Of a DNA stretch of 64,000 nt, positions 11,677-20,402 are shown piece by piece (the stretch's first letter is position 1; every line of letters begins with the position of its first letter). The notes below the pieces were generated by a model. That model saw only the letters and a program-made list of their open reading frames with translations. It was not told where the DNA came from and did no database searches. The DNA is from Streptomyces avicenniae. Lineage in GTDB: Bacteria > Actinomycetota > Actinomycetes > Streptomycetales > Streptomycetaceae. The stretch is from NCBI RefSeq assembly GCF_000719135.1, contig NZ_JOEK01000019.1, forward strand, positions 1-64,000, given 5' to 3'. Position numbers and translations under genes: made by a program.

Positions 11677-12068
11677 GGCAGTACCTCGGTGTCCACGTGC
11701 CCCAGCTCGGGCCGGGGCGCGAGCGGCCCGAGGTGGAAGACGATGCGCGCCTCCTCCTCGCCCGTGTTGCGGACCCGGTGGCGCACGCCGATGGGCACGA
11801 GCAGCCCCTGCCCGGCGCGGGCCTCGTGGGGGACGCCGTCGAGATCGACGGTGACCGCGCCCGCGGTCAGGTACAGGAACTCCTCGGAGTACGGGTGGTA
11901 GTGCTCCACGACGCGCTCTCCTGGCCGGAGGATCGCCACGCCCATGAAGCCCGAGGTGGAACCGACCGTGCCGGGGCTGAGGAGGGTACGCATGTCGCCG
12001 CCGCGCTTGCGGTTGGCGGGCACGTCGTCGATGCCGACGATCCGGATGGCGGGCTTGCTGGTGGTCAC
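11673..12068 (-). CDS. Cupin protein of spore-pigment/pentangular type
   Basis: This 131-residue single-domain cupin has the first metal motif as [12 protein letters not shown] (His, His, Glu) and the second as [10 protein letters not shown] near residue 105. Homologous small cupins sit immediately beside KS-alpha in whiE, cur and pentangular clusters, where genetic work links them to correct folding of the chain. The GTG start at 12068 is preceded by GGAG and the 3-prime end overlaps the KS-alpha start. The family match and position are clear; whether it is a cyclase, a dioxygenase or a structural partner is not known. Confidence 0.9.
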   Translation of the reverse strand: MTTSKPAIRIVGIDDVPANRKRGGDMRTLLSPGTVGSTSGFMGVAILRPGERVVEHYHPYSEEFLYLTAGAVTVDLDGVPHEARAGQGLLVPIGVRHRVRNTGEEEARIVFHLGPLAPRPELGHVDTEVLP

Positions 12069-12106
12069 AGGTGCTCCAAGCGGGCTGTAGGAGTGGGGTG
12101 GGGCGG

Positions 12107-13093
12107 TCAGGCGCCTGCCGGGACCGTGCTCGGCAGTCCCGACCTGAACAGGGCGCGGGCGTTGCCCTCGCGGACGGCCTGGCGCCCGGCCTCGGGGAGG
12201 CCGAGGCCATCGACGAGGGCGAGCCCCTCGGCGACCGAGGTGCCGGGCAGGGGCGGCGAGTCGCTGCCGTAGAGGACCTTGTCCTGGCCGAAGACCCGTA
12301 CGGCCAGCTCCACGGCGGCGGGGCTCGGGGTGGCGGTGTCCACCCAGATGCGGTGCAGGTAGCCGCTGGGCGGCCGGGGCAGCGCGGGCCTGGCGGGGCC
12401 GCGTCCGGGTCCCGGCCCGGGGCGCTGCCAGTGCTCGGGCGACCAGGCACGGTCGAGCTTCTCCACGAGCAACGGCAGGGCGCCGCCCGCGCCTTGGCCG
12501 ATGAGCCGCAGCCCTGGGTGGCGCTCCAGCCAGCCGCCGAGGACGCAGCAGGCCAGGCCGATCGTGACGTCGGCGAACCGGCCGAGCTGTTCCACGGCCA
12601 TGAGGTCCGCGAGCCCGGTACCGGCGGCGGGCGCGGCCGGGGCGTGCAGCAGGACGGGCGCCTCGGTCTCCGCCGCGAGGGCGAAGAAGTCGGCGGCGTC
12701 GGGATGGTCGAGGTAGCGGCCCGCGACGCTGGTGTTGGCGATGAGGCCGACGAACTCGTCCTGCCGCAGCCGCTCCCCGGCGGCCGCGAGGTGGGCCTCG
12801 CCGCCGAACGGGTTCACGTAGACGTAGGCCCGCAGGTGACGCGGGTGTTCGGCGACCAGGCCGCCGAGCCAGTCGTGGAAGCGGGCCAGTTCCTCCTCGG
12901 TCTGCGCGTAGTTGTCCACGCCGGGGAGCGGCACCATGGCTCCGGCGCCGACCGGGCTGCCGATGATCGTGAGATCGACCCCGGCGGCGAGCTTCGTCTC
13001 GATCATCGCCCCGGCGTCGCCGAGCGAGCGCGGCATGGGGAAGCGGCGCATCGACTCCGGCGGGCTGAGGTGACCGTGCACGTCGATGGTCAT
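12107..13093 (-). CDS. Amidohydrolase-2 family protein (ACMSD-like)
   Basis: This 328-residue TIM-barrel protein belongs with aminocarboxymuconate-semialdehyde decarboxylase and gamma-resorcylate decarboxylase. The N-terminal metal motif VHGHL, a middle His in VLLHAPA near residue 150 and the C-terminal [11 protein letters not shown]sp are present. The catalytic His expected in the HGGGALP segment is missing: here it reads GQGAGGALP. It might decarboxylate the carboxyl terminus of the aromatic polyketide, a step needed in several type II pathways, or have drifted to another reaction. It overlaps the following dehydrogenase gene by 4 bp and is separated from the cupin by 38 bp. Family confident, reaction uncertain. 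Confidence 0.85.
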   Translation of the reverse strand: MTIDVHGHLSPPESMRRFPMPRSLGDAGAMIETKLAAGVDLTIIGSPVGAGAMVPLPGVDNYAQTEEELARFHDWLGGLVAEHPRHLRAYVYVNPFGGEAHLAAAGERLRQDEFVGLIANTSVAGRYLDHPDAADFFALAAETEAPVLLHAPAAPAAGTGLADLMAVEQLGRFADVTIGLACCVLGGWLERHPGLRLIGQGAGGALPLLVEKLDRAWSPEHWQRPGPGPGRGPARPALPRPPSGYLHRIWVDTATPSPAAVELAVRVFGQDKVLYGSDSPPLPGTSVAEGLALVDGLGLPEAGRQAVREGNARALFRSGLPSTVPAGA

Positions 13094-13971
13094 GTCGGCG
13101 CCCCTTCCCGGCGCGGCGCGACGACGGCCCGGGCGACGGCGGCGCAGTCGAGGTCCCCGTCGCCACGGCGCACGGCCTCGTCGTGCGTGGCCAGGGCGGT
13201 GCGGACGAGGGGCAGTTCCAGGCCCGTGCGCTCGGCCTCCGCGGTGGCCAGGGCCAGGTCCTTGGCCATGAGGCGCAGCCGGAAGTCCGGCCTGTCGTAG
13301 CGGTCGGCGGCGAGCCTTCTGGCCTTGAAGCCCATGACCGGGGTGGCGAACCCGCTGTCGGTGATGGCGTCCAGGACGGCGCGGCGGTCGAGCCCGGCGG
13401 ACTCGCCGAGCGCGGCGGCCTCGGCCATGGCCTGCACCTGGATGCCCATGAGCGTGTTCATCAGCAGCTTGAGCCGCATGCCGTCGCCCGGCCCGCCGAC
13501 GTGCACGACCTGTTTGGCGACGAGGTCGAGGACGTCCCTGGCGCGGGCCAGGTCCTTGTCCGTGCCGCCGACGTAGACGCGCAGTTCGCCGGTCCTGGCG
13601 TGGGTGCCGTTGCCGAGGAGCCCGAGGTCGAGGACGGCGGGCGTGCGCTCCCGCAGGACGCGCAGGACGTCGGGCGAGATGGTGCTCGCCGAGGCGAGGA
13701 CGCCCGCGACCGGGCCGTCGGCGAGGACGCCGTCCTGGCCGAGCAGCACCTCCTGCGTGGCCGCGCCGTCCGCGAGGGAGACGAGGACGAGGTCGGCGTC
13801 GCGCGCGGCCTCGGCGGGCGTGGGGGCCACGGTCGCGCCGAGGTCGGCCAGTTCCGCGGCGCGGCCAGGGGAGCGGTTCCAGACGGTCAGGGGCAGGCCC
13901 TGGTCGAGGAGGCGCCTGGCGATGCCGCCGCCCATGACGCCCAGGCCGAGGACGGCCACGGTGCTCGTCAT
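13090..13971 (-). CDS. 3-Hydroxyisobutyrate-dehydrogenase-like NAD(P) oxidoreductase
   Basis: This 293-residue beta-hydroxyacid dehydrogenase has the N-terminal Rossmann motif [12 protein letters not shown] and the conserved Lys in [12 protein letters not shown] near residue 167, with the dimerising helical C-terminal domain typical of the family. The substrate-binding SGPVSGG-like segment is degraded to GLLGNGTHA. Members act on 3-hydroxy acids or, as imine reductases, on C=N bonds. An enzyme of this type is not a standard component of type II clusters that I know. It is coupled by ATGA overlaps on both sides, which ties it to the operon. Confidence 0.88.
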   Translation of the reverse strand: MTSTVAVLGLGVMGGGIARRLLDQGLPLTVWNRSPGRAAELADLGATVAPTPAEAARDADLVLVSLADGAATQEVLLGQDGVLADGPVAGVLASASTISPDVLRVLRERTPAVLDLGLLGNGTHARTGELRVYVGGTDKDLARARDVLDLVAKQVVHVGGPGDGMRLKLLMNTLMGIQVQAMAEAAALGESAGLDRRAVLDAITDSGFATPVMGFKARRLAADRYDRPDFRLRLMAKDLALATAEAERTGLELPLVRTALATHDEAVRRGDGDLDCAAVARAVVAPRREGAPT

Positions 13972-14699
13972 GCGGGCGCTCCGATCCGGCGGTCCGTGAG
14001 CAGGCGGGTGGAGATCCGTTCCAGGAAGGCGCGGAAGCCGCCGGTGTCGTGCAGGTTCTCGTCGGCCGCGACGAGCGTGGCCAGCTTGTCGCCGCTGCCG
14101 GAGCGGACGGCGGCCTCGGCGATCCGGTCCAGGGCCTCGCCCGGGTCGCCGTGCACCTCGGCCAGCCGGAGCACGACGTCGCCGCGCCGGAAGACGGTGG
14201 TGCGGGCCAGGGTCGTCGGGGAGGCGGGGGCGAGCACGCGTGTCCCGGCGAGGAGTTCGGCCAGGTCGCCGCCGCTGCCCGGCCTGGCCGGATAGAGGAG
14301 GGCGACGCGGTTGCCAGGGTGCGCCGACGGGCCGACGGGCAGCAGGCCGGGGGGCGTGTGCCGGTCGTGGGCGACGGGGAGGAGGGCGCGGTACAGGAAG
14401 GCGCGGACGCCGTCCGCGTGCGTCAGGTCGCGCGGCTGTTCCAGGTAGGGGTCGAGCGCGTCCTCGACGGCCTTGATCTGCGGCTGCTCGGCGAGGTGCG
14501 CGACGACGTCGCGGAGCCTGCCGTCCACGTCCACCACGCGGATGACGCGGTTCCCCGCGAGGAACACGGAGGTGCGGCGCAGCAGCGGCGGGCCGCCGGG
14601 GGCGCGTCCCGCGGCGGGACGGCCGTAGCTGGACAGGATGCGGGAGACCTCGGGCTCGCTGCCAGGTCTCACGGTGAAGGTGAGTGCGTATCGGTTCAT
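13968..14699 (-). CDS. SchA/CurD-like polyketide cluster protein
   Basis: This 243-residue protein contains two ferredoxin-like repeats, starting at NRYALTFTVRPGSEPE and at NRVALLYPARPG near residue 128. Each repeat is followed by an ARTTVFR or LRRTSVFL strand and a VVDVDG or LAEVHG segment. This is the SchA/CurD arrangement found in spore-pigment and pentangular polyphenol clusters, where the protein probably assists cyclisation or oxygenation. The ATG at 14699 overlaps the upstream monooxygenase stop. No catalytic residues can be assigned by eye. Family membership is likely, role inferred from neighbours. Confidence 0.8.
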   Translation of the reverse strand: MNRYALTFTVRPGSEPEVSRILSSYGRPAAGRAPGGPPLLRRTSVFLAGNRVIRVVDVDGRLRDVVAHLAEQPQIKAVEDALDPYLEQPRDLTHADGVRAFLYRALLPVAHDRHTPPGLLPVGPSAHPGNRVALLYPARPGSGGDLAELLAGTRVLAPASPTTLARTTVFRRGDVVLRLAEVHGDPGEALDRIAEAAVRSGSGDKLATLVAADENLHDTGGFRAFLERISTRLLTDRRIGAPA

Positions 14700-15916
14700 C
14701 GGGCGCTCCTGGAAGGGACGTCGGGGGCCTGGCCCACGCCCAGGCGGGCGAGCCATTCGGCCTCTGTGGTGTCCTGGAACCGGCGGTCGCGGCGGGCGAC
14801 CTGCGCGCGGTCGCGCTCGTGGTGCAGCTGTCCGAGGTGCCAGGCGGCCTGTGCGGCGGCGGTGGCGACCGGGAAGCGCTGCTCCTCGAAGGTGTGCAGG
14901 CGTCCGGCCAGTTCGTGGTGGTCGCCCAGGTCGGCGCCGCGCAGGACGGCGGCGACGGCGACGGCGTCGAGCAGGGCCTGCCCGCCGCCCTGGCCCGTGG
15001 TGGGCACCATGGGGTGGGCCGCGTCGCCGACGAGCAGGGTGCGGGCGGTGGACCAGCCCGCCAGGGGCGGGCGGTCGAGGATCGGGGTGCGGATGACCTG
15101 TGCCGGGGCGGTGGCGCCGATGAGCTGGGCGGCCCGTGGCGGGGCGGTGCGGAAGACGTCGGCGAGGACGGCGTGGTCCTTCGGCGTGTGGGCGGGGGGC
15201 CCGCCGCGCACGGTGAGCCCGGCGGCCTCCTGCACCTCGTCGGCGAGCGTCGCGACCCAGTACGTCCGCCCGCCGGGCAGCGGCCAGTGGCCGAACGTCG
15301 CCCCGGCGCCGATGACCTGGCGGGCGGTCGGGACGCCCTTGTCGTCGGGGGCGAGGTCGCTGATGGCGCGCCAGGCGGTGAACCGGGCGGGGCGCGGCGG
15401 GGTGTCGCCGTGCATCTGGCGGCGGACGGCCGAGTGCAGCCCGTCGGCGCCGATGAGCAGCCGCCCGCGGTCGCGGGTGCCGTCGGCGAGCAGGATCTCG
15501 ACGCCGTCGGCCGTCTCGCGGTATCCGGCCACGGTGGCGCCCTGGCGTATGTCGCCCGAGGGCAGGGCCATGCGCAGGGCGCGGTGGAGCGGGGCGCGGG
15601 GCACGGTGATGCTCGGCGCGCCGAACGACTCGGACACCTTGGTCTGCGGCCAGCCGCCGATGCGTTCGCCGCTCCAGGCGAGGAGTTCCCAGCGGTGGAC
15701 CTCCTCGGCGGCCTCGATCACGGGGGCGTCGGCGCCGAGGGAGCGCAGGGCGAGGACGGCCGCCGGGTGCAGCCCCAGGGCGGAGCCCGCGGCGCCCGTG
15801 CCGTCGGCGGCCCGTTCGTAGAGCGTGACGTCGAAGCCGGTGTGGCGCAGCGCGGCGGCGGTGGCGAGCCCGGCGATGCCCGCGCCCGCGACGAGCACCC
15901 GGTCGCGGGCGCTCAC
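14696..15916 (-). CDS. FAD-dependent aromatic hydroxylase (PHBH fold)
   Basis: This 406-residue flavoprotein monooxygenase has the N-terminal GXGXXG (VAGAGIAGLATA), the central DG motif GADGLHSAVR near residue 160 and the C-terminal GDAAHPMVPTTGQGG near residue 295. Such enzymes insert oxygen into polyketide rings, or perform Baeyer-Villiger or epoxidation chemistry, with NAD(P)H. The GTG start at 15916 overlaps the ABM gene stop. It brings the oxygenases of the left arm to four (this, two ActVA-like proteins, ABM), pointing to a highly oxidised product. The exact reaction cannot be read from sequence. Confidence 0.93.
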   Translation of the reverse strand: MSARDRVLVAGAGIAGLATAAALRHTGFDVTLYERAADGTGAAGSALGLHPAAVLALRSLGADAPVIEAAEEVHRWELLAWSGERIGGWPQTKVSESFGAPSITVPRAPLHRALRMALPSGDIRQGATVAGYRETADGVEILLADGTRDRGRLLIGADGLHSAVRRQMHGDTPPRPARFTAWRAISDLAPDDKGVPTARQVIGAGATFGHWPLPGGRTYWVATLADEVQEAAGLTVRGGPPAHTPKDHAVLADVFRTAPPRAAQLIGATAPAQVIRTPILDRPPLAGWSTARTLLVGDAAHPMVPTTGQGGGQALLDAVAVAAVLRGADLGDHHELAGRLHTFEEQRFPVATAAAQAAWHLGQLHHERDRAQVARRDRRFQDTTEAEWLARLGVGQAPDVPSRSAR

Positions 15917-16257
15917 CGTGCCCCGGCCTTCCTGCGGGTCTCGCGCCGCACGGTGAAGCGCAGCGAGCTGCGGCTCGTGGTCTCGGCGACGAGCGGCCTG
16001 GCCAGTTCGCGGTGGCCCTCGCCCGCCTCCCAGGCGAGGAAGTCGTCGGCGGTGCGCCACTCGCTGGTGATGACCCACTGGCGCGGGTCGGTGGTGGACT
16101 GGCACACCTGGTCCATCAGGTGGCCGGTGACACCGGCCACGTCGGCGCAGATCCGGTCGTAGGCGGCGAGGAAACGCTGCTGCGCCTCCGGTTCCACCGT
16201 CAGGAAGAACATCACCCGCAGGTGGTCGCTGGCGACCGTGGGGTCCTGCTCGCTCAC
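15913..16257 (-). CDS. Antibiotic biosynthesis monooxygenase (ABM) domain protein
   Basis: This 114-residue ferredoxin-like protein carries the ABM signature: an N-terminal strand RVMFFLTVEPE, the central GHLMDQVCQSTTDPRQWVITSEW block and the helix DDFLAWE. Small ABM proteins catalyse cofactor-free quinone-forming oxygenation (ActVA-ORF6) or, in pentangular clusters, work with the cupin in ring closure. The GTG at 16257 overlaps the stop of the Gfo/Idh gene, and its own stop overlaps the next start. Presence of both ABM and cupin genes supports a pentangular or related architecture, although this is inference. Confidence 0.9.
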   Translation of the reverse strand: MSEQDPTVASDHLRVMFFLTVEPEAQQRFLAAYDRICADVAGVTGHLMDQVCQSTTDPRQWVITSEWRTADDFLAWEAGEGHRELARPLVAETTSRSSLRFTVRRETRRKAGAR

Positions 16258-17369
16258 ACTTCCTCCCAGCGTCGCGTCGTGTGGCTGCGCTTGACGGCAT
16301 CGACGATGCGCGCCACGTGCCAGCCGTCCTCAAGGGTCGGGTGGTCCTGGGGGGTGCCGGTGCGGACGGAGGTGAGGAACGCCGTGGTGAGCCGTTCCCA
16401 GCGGCGCAGGCCGACCTCGTGGCGCGTGGTGGCGCCGGAGCCCGACATGCCGTCCACGGTGAGGGACTGCGCGGGGCCGCCCGGCTCGCGGAACGTCAGC
16501 CCGTCGGAGCCGCCCCAGGTGAGGGCGCCCTCGTCGCCGATGACGGTCACCTCCTCCTCGGCGGGCCCGGTCAGGTGCGTGGACTCCCACAGCCGGACGC
16601 GTACGCCGGTGGTCAGCTCGGCGAGGACGTCGTAGCCGACGTCGGCGGTGACCTCGGCCCTGGGCGCGTCGGCGAGGTCGTTGCCCCGGTTGTCGCGTGC
16701 CCAGGCGAAGGCGTCGAGCGTGTTGTGGAAGGCGGGGCCGACCGGCGCGGTGCGCACGTCGTGGGAGAGCCGTCCGCACAGCTCGGCGAACTCGGCGTCG
16801 AGCAGCCAGCGCAGCCGGTCGATGACGTGCGTGCCGTGCTGCATGAGGCCGCCGCCGCCCGCCGCCTCGTCGTAGATCCAGTTCATCGCCATGAGAGGGC
16901 CGCCGAGGGCGCATGTGCTGTGCACCTCGCGCACCTGGCCGACGCGCCCCTCGCGGATGAGGTCCCGCATGCGGGACAGCCCGGGGTCGCCGCGCCAGAT
17001 GAAGCCGGAGGCGTGCTGGACGCCCTTCTTGGTGGCGGCGGTGAGCATCTCCTCGGCCTCGGCCGCCGACAGGGCGACGGGCTTGTCGCACAGGACGTGG
17101 CAGCCCGCCTCGACGGCTTCGAGGACCTGCGCGTGGTGGGCCGGGGGCAGCGAGGCGATGGACACCACGTCGGGCCGTGCCCGGCGCAGGAGTTCGCCGA
17201 GGCTGTCGGCGACCACCGGGACCTCGAACCGGGCGGCGAGGTCCTCGGCACGGCCGCGGGTGCGGCTGAAGACACCGGCCAGTTCGGCACCGGCGCGCCG
17301 GAAGCCTTCCAGGTGCAGCCCGCCGGCCCAGCCCGCGCCGACCACGGCCACTCGTACTCTCGCGTTCAT
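16254..17369 (-). CDS. Gfo/Idh/MocA-family oxidoreductase
   Basis: This 371-residue NAD(P)-dependent enzyme has the Rossmann motif VVGAGWAGG, the CDKP motif near residue 95 (family EKP, with the conserved Lys) and QHGTHVIDRLRWLLD near 180, with a downstream beta-sheet domain. Family members act on sugars, inositols and similar polyols, but homologues in polyketide clusters can reduce or dehydrogenate the aglycone. No glycosyltransferase or deoxysugar genes are visible, so a sugar role is not obviously supported. The start at 17369 lies 38 bp after the WrbA-like gene, suggesting one transcript. Confidence 0.88.
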   Translation of the reverse strand: MNARVRVAVVGAGWAGGLHLEGFRRAGAELAGVFSRTRGRAEDLAARFEVPVVADSLGELLRRARPDVVSIASLPPAHHAQVLEAVEAGCHVLCDKPVALSAAEAEEMLTAATKKGVQHASGFIWRGDPGLSRMRDLIREGRVGQVREVHSTCALGGPLMAMNWIYDEAAGGGGLMQHGTHVIDRLRWLLDAEFAELCGRLSHDVRTAPVGPAFHNTLDAFAWARDNRGNDLADAPRAEVTADVGYDVLAELTTGVRVRLWESTHLTGPAEEEVTVIGDEGALTWGGSDGLTFREPGGPAQSLTVDGMSGSGATTRHEVGLRRWERLTTAFLTSVRTGTPQDHPTLEDGWHVARIVDAVKRSHTTRRWEEV

Positions 17370-17407
17370 CGAAGCCTCTCGCCTGAAGGGTGGATGGGGA
17401 GCCGGGC

Positions 17408-18040
17408 TCAGGGGCGCCGGGAGTCCGCGGCGGCCAGGGTCCCGGCGGGGCGCGGGGACGTGTCGGCGGGCCAGAAGTCGCGCAGCTGGCGCGGGCCCGT
17501 GGGACGGAGCTGCCTGGCCGTGCGGGTGATCCGGCCGCCGACGAAGCGGGCCGCCTCGACCTGGTCGGGCGTCAGTTCGCCGGACGAGGGCGCGGTCAGG
17601 GACAGGCCGTAGGGATTCCCGCCGATCCTGCGCAGCACGGGGTGGGTGTAGCCGGTGGGGACGATCAGCGAGCCCCAGTGGAACATCGTGTGGTAGAGCG
17701 CCAGGAGCGCGGCCTCCTGGCCGCCGTTGGGCAGCGAGGCGCTGGTGAAGCCGGTGACGGGCTTGTCGGCCAGCCGTCCGTGGAGGGCCAGCGGGCTCGT
17801 CGTGTCGAGGAACGCCTTGAGCGGCGCGGCGATGTTGCCGAACCAGGTGGGTGTGCCGATCAGGAGCCCCTCGGCCCAGTCGAGGTCGTCGAGCGTCGGC
17901 TCGGCGGGACGGCCGTGCGCGCCCAGGGCCCGTACACGGACCTCCGCGTCCTGCGCGGCGGCGCCCTCCGCCAGGTGTGACGCGACCTGGGAGATGACCC
18001 CGCTCGAACTGAAGTAGACGATGGCGATTCGGGGTTGCAT
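17408..18040 (-). CDS. WrbA/flavodoxin-like NAD(P)H quinone or FMN reductase
   Basis: This 210-residue protein is a flavodoxin fold with FMN loop YFSSSGVISQ near residue 9, GTPTWFGNIAAPLKAFLD near 60 and TSASLPNGGQE near 105, matching WrbA-type quinone reductases. It probably reduces quinone intermediates by two electrons or supplies reduced FMN to the ActVA-like hydroxylases. It is the first gene of the long minus-strand operon; the spacer upstream (18041-18186) must carry its promoter, although no convincing -35/-10 pair was found. The N-terminus at 18040 fits the family; a region of 222 bp separates it from the next minus-strand gene. Confidence 0.9.
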   Translation of the reverse strand: MQPRIAIVYFSSSGVISQVASHLAEGAAAQDAEVRVRALGAHGRPAEPTLDDLDWAEGLLIGTPTWFGNIAAPLKAFLDTTSPLALHGRLADKPVTGFTSASLPNGGQEAALLALYHTMFHWGSLIVPTGYTHPVLRRIGGNPYGLSLTAPSSGELTPDQVEAARFVGGRITRTARQLRPTGPRQLRDFWPADTSPRPAGTLAAADSRRP

Positions 18041-18186
18041 GGCCTGCTGCCCTTCCTCTCCCCTGCGGGGCGCGGTTCGCGTCCGCCTGCATGAGCCATC
18101 GTCGGGGGAGGGCAGGTGCGGGCACGTCAGAGCAGTACCGCGACAATCTCCGTCACTCCGTGCCGTGACGGCCGCGGACATGGAAA

Positions 18187-18227
18187 AACCGGGGTCCTGT
18201 CCGGCAAGGCCGGACGGGACCCCGGTT
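18187..18227 (-). terminator. Factor-independent terminator of the SDR gene
   Basis: Two 17-base arms (18187-18203 and 18211-18227) pair with a single G-U wobble around a 7-base loop. On the minus strand the stem is followed immediately by five T residues. It lies 35 bp past the stop of the SDR gene at 18263 and so ends that transcript before the long operon that starts at 18040. This places a transcription boundary inside the cluster. Confidence 0.9.
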
Positions 18228-18262
18228 CAGGGGGCGTTCAGGGGGGTGCGGCGGGTGGGGCG

Positions 18263-19051
18263 TCAGGGGCCGACGTGGGGGGCGCGCGCGGCGGACGAGC
18301 CGTCGCGGACGACCTCGCCCGTCAGGTTGGCGTTGGCGCCCGAGCCGAGGAACAGGACGAGCTTGGCGACGTCGTCCGCGTCGGAGAGGCGGCGGGTGGG
18401 CGTACCGGAGGCGAGGCGGTCGATGAGCGCCTGGGGGATGGGCGGGCGGCTGTCGGTCAGCGTGAAGCCGGGGGCCACCACGTTGACGAGGATGCCGTCG
18501 CGGCCCGCCTCCCAGGCGAGGCTGCGGGCGAGCCCGTACAGGCCGGACTTGGCCGTGCCGTAGGGTCCTGGGCCCGGCAGGCCCTCCTCGGCGACGCTGG
18601 AGGAGATCAGGACGATGCGGCCCCAGCCGCGTTCCCGCATGGCGGGCAGGACGGCGCGGACCTGGGCGGCGGCGCCGATCAGGTTGGCGCCGATCATGGC
18701 CTGCCACTCGGCCAGCGGCACGTCCTCGAAGCGGATGCTCGGGTCGGGCGGGCCGTCGCCGCCCCAGCGCACGGCGTTGGCGACGAGCACGTCCACGCCG
18801 CCCCAGCGCGCGACGACGGTGGTCACGGCCTCCTCGACGGTCGGCAGGTCCTCCAGGTCGAGGCGGACGGCGAGGGCCTGGCCACCGGCGGCCTCGATCT
18901 CGGAGACGACCTTCTCGGCCTTCTCCGGGTTGTTGCGGTAGGTCAGCGCGACGCGGGCGCCCTCCTGACCGTAGGCGCGGGCGGTGGCGGCGCCGATGCC
19001 GGTCGAGCCGCCGGTGACCAGGACCACACGGTCCTTGAGCGCGGTGTCCAT
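18263..19051 (-). CDS. Short-chain dehydrogenase/reductase
   Basis: This 262-residue classical SDR has TGGSTGIGAA for cofactor binding, NAVRWGG in place of the usual NNAG, and the catalytic YGTAK near residue 160 with Ser in ISSS just before. It resembles FabG-like and tailoring ketoreductases. It lacks the features of the C9 reductases of type II systems, and it lies on its own transcript, 39 bp after the azoreductase gene and closed by a terminator. It could reduce a ketone on the aglycone or side chain. The ATG at 19051 follows GAGAGGAA. Confidence 0.88.
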   Translation of the reverse strand: MDTALKDRVVLVTGGSTGIGAATARAYGQEGARVALTYRNNPEKAEKVVSEIEAAGGQALAVRLDLEDLPTVEEAVTTVVARWGGVDVLVANAVRWGGDGPPDPSIRFEDVPLAEWQAMIGANLIGAAAQVRAVLPAMRERGWGRIVLISSSVAEEGLPGPGPYGTAKSGLYGLARSLAWEAGRDGILVNVVAPGFTLTDSRPPIPQALIDRLASGTPTRRLSDADDVAKLVLFLGSGANANLTGEVVRDGSSAARAPHVGP

Positions 19052-19090
19052 CGTGCGGGTTCCTCTCGTGTGATGGGAAGGCGTTCCGGC

Positions 19091-19756
19091 TCAGCTGGCC
19101 GGGGCCTCGGCGGGCACGCGGGCGGCCAGCGCCTCGACGGCCTCCAGGGCGGCGGCCCGCGACGCGGCGTGGGCGTCGCGGAACTGGGCCAGGAACGGCA
19201 TGACCGGGGCGTGGGTCAGCTCGGTGTGGACGAACTCGACGTCCTCGATGCCGAGCGCGCCGAAGTAGGCGCGCAGGTAGGGCTCCTGGAAGTCGAAGGG
19301 CTGCCGGGGCGTGCCCTCCCCGTACGCGCCGCCGCGTGCGCTGAGGACCACGACGGACTTCCCCGCGAGCGGCAGCCACGGGAGCGTCACCCGGTCGATC
19401 CACGCCTTGAGCGCGGCGGGGATGGAGTAGTTGTACATGGGCGTTCCGATGAGCAGGACGTCGGCGGCGAGCAACTGCTCGATGAGCGGACGGGTCGCCG
19501 CCCACGCCTCGGCCAGCTCGGGCGCGGAGGCCACCTCGTCCATGGCCGCGAGGTCCCGCACGCCGTTGACGGACGACTGGGTGGCGACGCGCACCCTGGC
19601 CTCGTCGATGGGCGCGACCGGTTCGCTCAGCAGGTCACGGTAGGTGTAGGTGCCCTCCGGATGGGCGGCCGTCCAGTGTTTGACGAAGGCCGTGCCCAGC
19701 TCCCGGGAGAACGAGTCGCTGCGGGCACTGGCGTCCAGGTGCAGCAGATGCGCCAC
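19091..19756 (-). CDS. FMN-dependent NADH-azoreductase (AzoR-like quinone reductase)
   Basis: This 221-residue flavodoxin-like protein has the AzoR pattern: HLLHLDASARSDSFSRELG at the N-terminus, the FMN-binding GTPMYNYSIPAALKAWIDR near residue 100 and SARGGAYGEG near 143. AzoR proteins reduce quinones by two electrons and protect against quinone stress. The GTG at 19756 follows GGAAGGGA. It is divergent from a MarR regulator with operator-like repeats between them, a common arrangement for quinone- or phenol-inducible detoxification, which would suit self-protection from an aromatic quinone product. It probably shares a transcript with the SDR. Confidence 0.92.
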   Translation of the reverse strand: MAHLLHLDASARSDSFSRELGTAFVKHWTAAHPEGTYTYRDLLSEPVAPIDEARVRVATQSSVNGVRDLAAMDEVASAPELAEAWAATRPLIEQLLAADVLLIGTPMYNYSIPAALKAWIDRVTLPWLPLAGKSVVVLSARGGAYGEGTPRQPFDFQEPYLRAYFGALGIEDVEFVHTELTHAPVMPFLAQFRDAHAASRAAALEAVEALAARVPAEAPAS

Positions 19757-19773
19757 GGATATTCCCTTCCAGA

Positions 19774-19835
19774 CAAGATGATCTGAAGTCGGAACCAGAG
19801 TAGACCAAGATAGTCTTAGGTCAAGACGATTTGAT
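19774..19835. promoter_or_regulatory. Divergent promoters with three MarR operator-like repeats
   Basis: Three related, roughly palindromic 14-bp sites begin at 19774 (CAAGATGATCTGAA), 19806 (CAAGATAGTCTTAG) and 19822 (CAAGACGATTTGAT), with start-to-start spacings of 32 and 16 bp. The azoreductase promoter candidate is TTGACC (19824-19819, minus) and TACTCT (19802-19797) with 16 bp between, and the second site sits inside that spacer. The MarR gene has TATTCT at 19844-19849 just before its ATG. Binding by the MarR protein would therefore shut both genes. Confidence 0.7.
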
Positions 19836-19855
19836 CCCTTTGCTATTCTGCTGGT

Positions 19856-20371
19856 ATGGCCCTCACCACCACCCCCGCCGACGGCCAGGCGCCGGTCGGT
19901 CGGCTCCACAGCGACCTGCACTGGCTGTTCGCCCGGCTCAAACAGGGCCTCGCCACGGCGGAGGTCGCGGTCGTGCGCAAGCACGGGATGACCCTGTGGG
20001 GCTACACGGTCCTCATGGCCGTCGTCGATTCCCCGATGCGCAGCCAGCTCTCGCTGGCCCAGGCGGTCTCGGTGGACAAGAGCAAGCTCGTCCTGGTCCT
20101 GGACGAGCTGGAGTCGGCGCGACTGGTCAGGCGCCGCCCCGACCCGGCCGACCGCCGGGCCCGCATCATCGAGGTGACCGAGGAGGGCCGTCGCGCCCTC
20201 GACGCCGCGCGCGCGGACGTCGAGGCCGTCGAGACCCGCCTGCTCGCCGACCTGGACGGCGGCGACGCGGCGCAGCTGCGGTCCGTCCTGCTGCGGCTCG
20301 TCGGCGCGCCGGTGGACCGGATCGAGGACGGGCAGCAGGCCGGGGACGCCTGCGCGCCGCCCCAGCCCTGA
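19856..20371 (+). CDS. MarR-family transcriptional regulator
   Basis: This 171-residue winged-helix regulator has the MarR recognition region SLAQAVSVDKSKLVLVLDELESARLVRRRPDPADRRAR, including the DxRxR wing. One Cys lies near the C-terminus in a Pro-rich tail, so a classic Cys-based redox switch is not evident; ligand sensing by the helical dimer interface is more likely. A TATTCT -10 box ends 6 bp before the ATG, which indicates a leaderless mRNA. It most likely represses itself and the divergent azoreductase/SDR genes and responds to a phenolic or quinone ligand, perhaps the cluster product. Confidence 0.92.
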   Translation: MALTTTPADGQAPVGRLHSDLHWLFARLKQGLATAEVAVVRKHGMTLWGYTVLMAVVDSPMRSQLSLAQAVSVDKSKLVLVLDELESARLVRRRPDPADRRARIIEVTEEGRRALDAARADVEAVETRLLADLDGGDAAQLRSVLLRLVGAPVDRIEDGQQAGDACAPPQP

Positions 20372-20402
20372 CCACCCCCTCCGCCGAGGGACCCGCGCGG
20401 GC

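Noticed and set aside
10414..12450. N-terminal extension of KS-alpha up to 12,450
   Set aside because: The extra 258 residues are another frame over the cupin and amidohydrolase genes. The GTG at 11676 gives the normal KS N-terminus.
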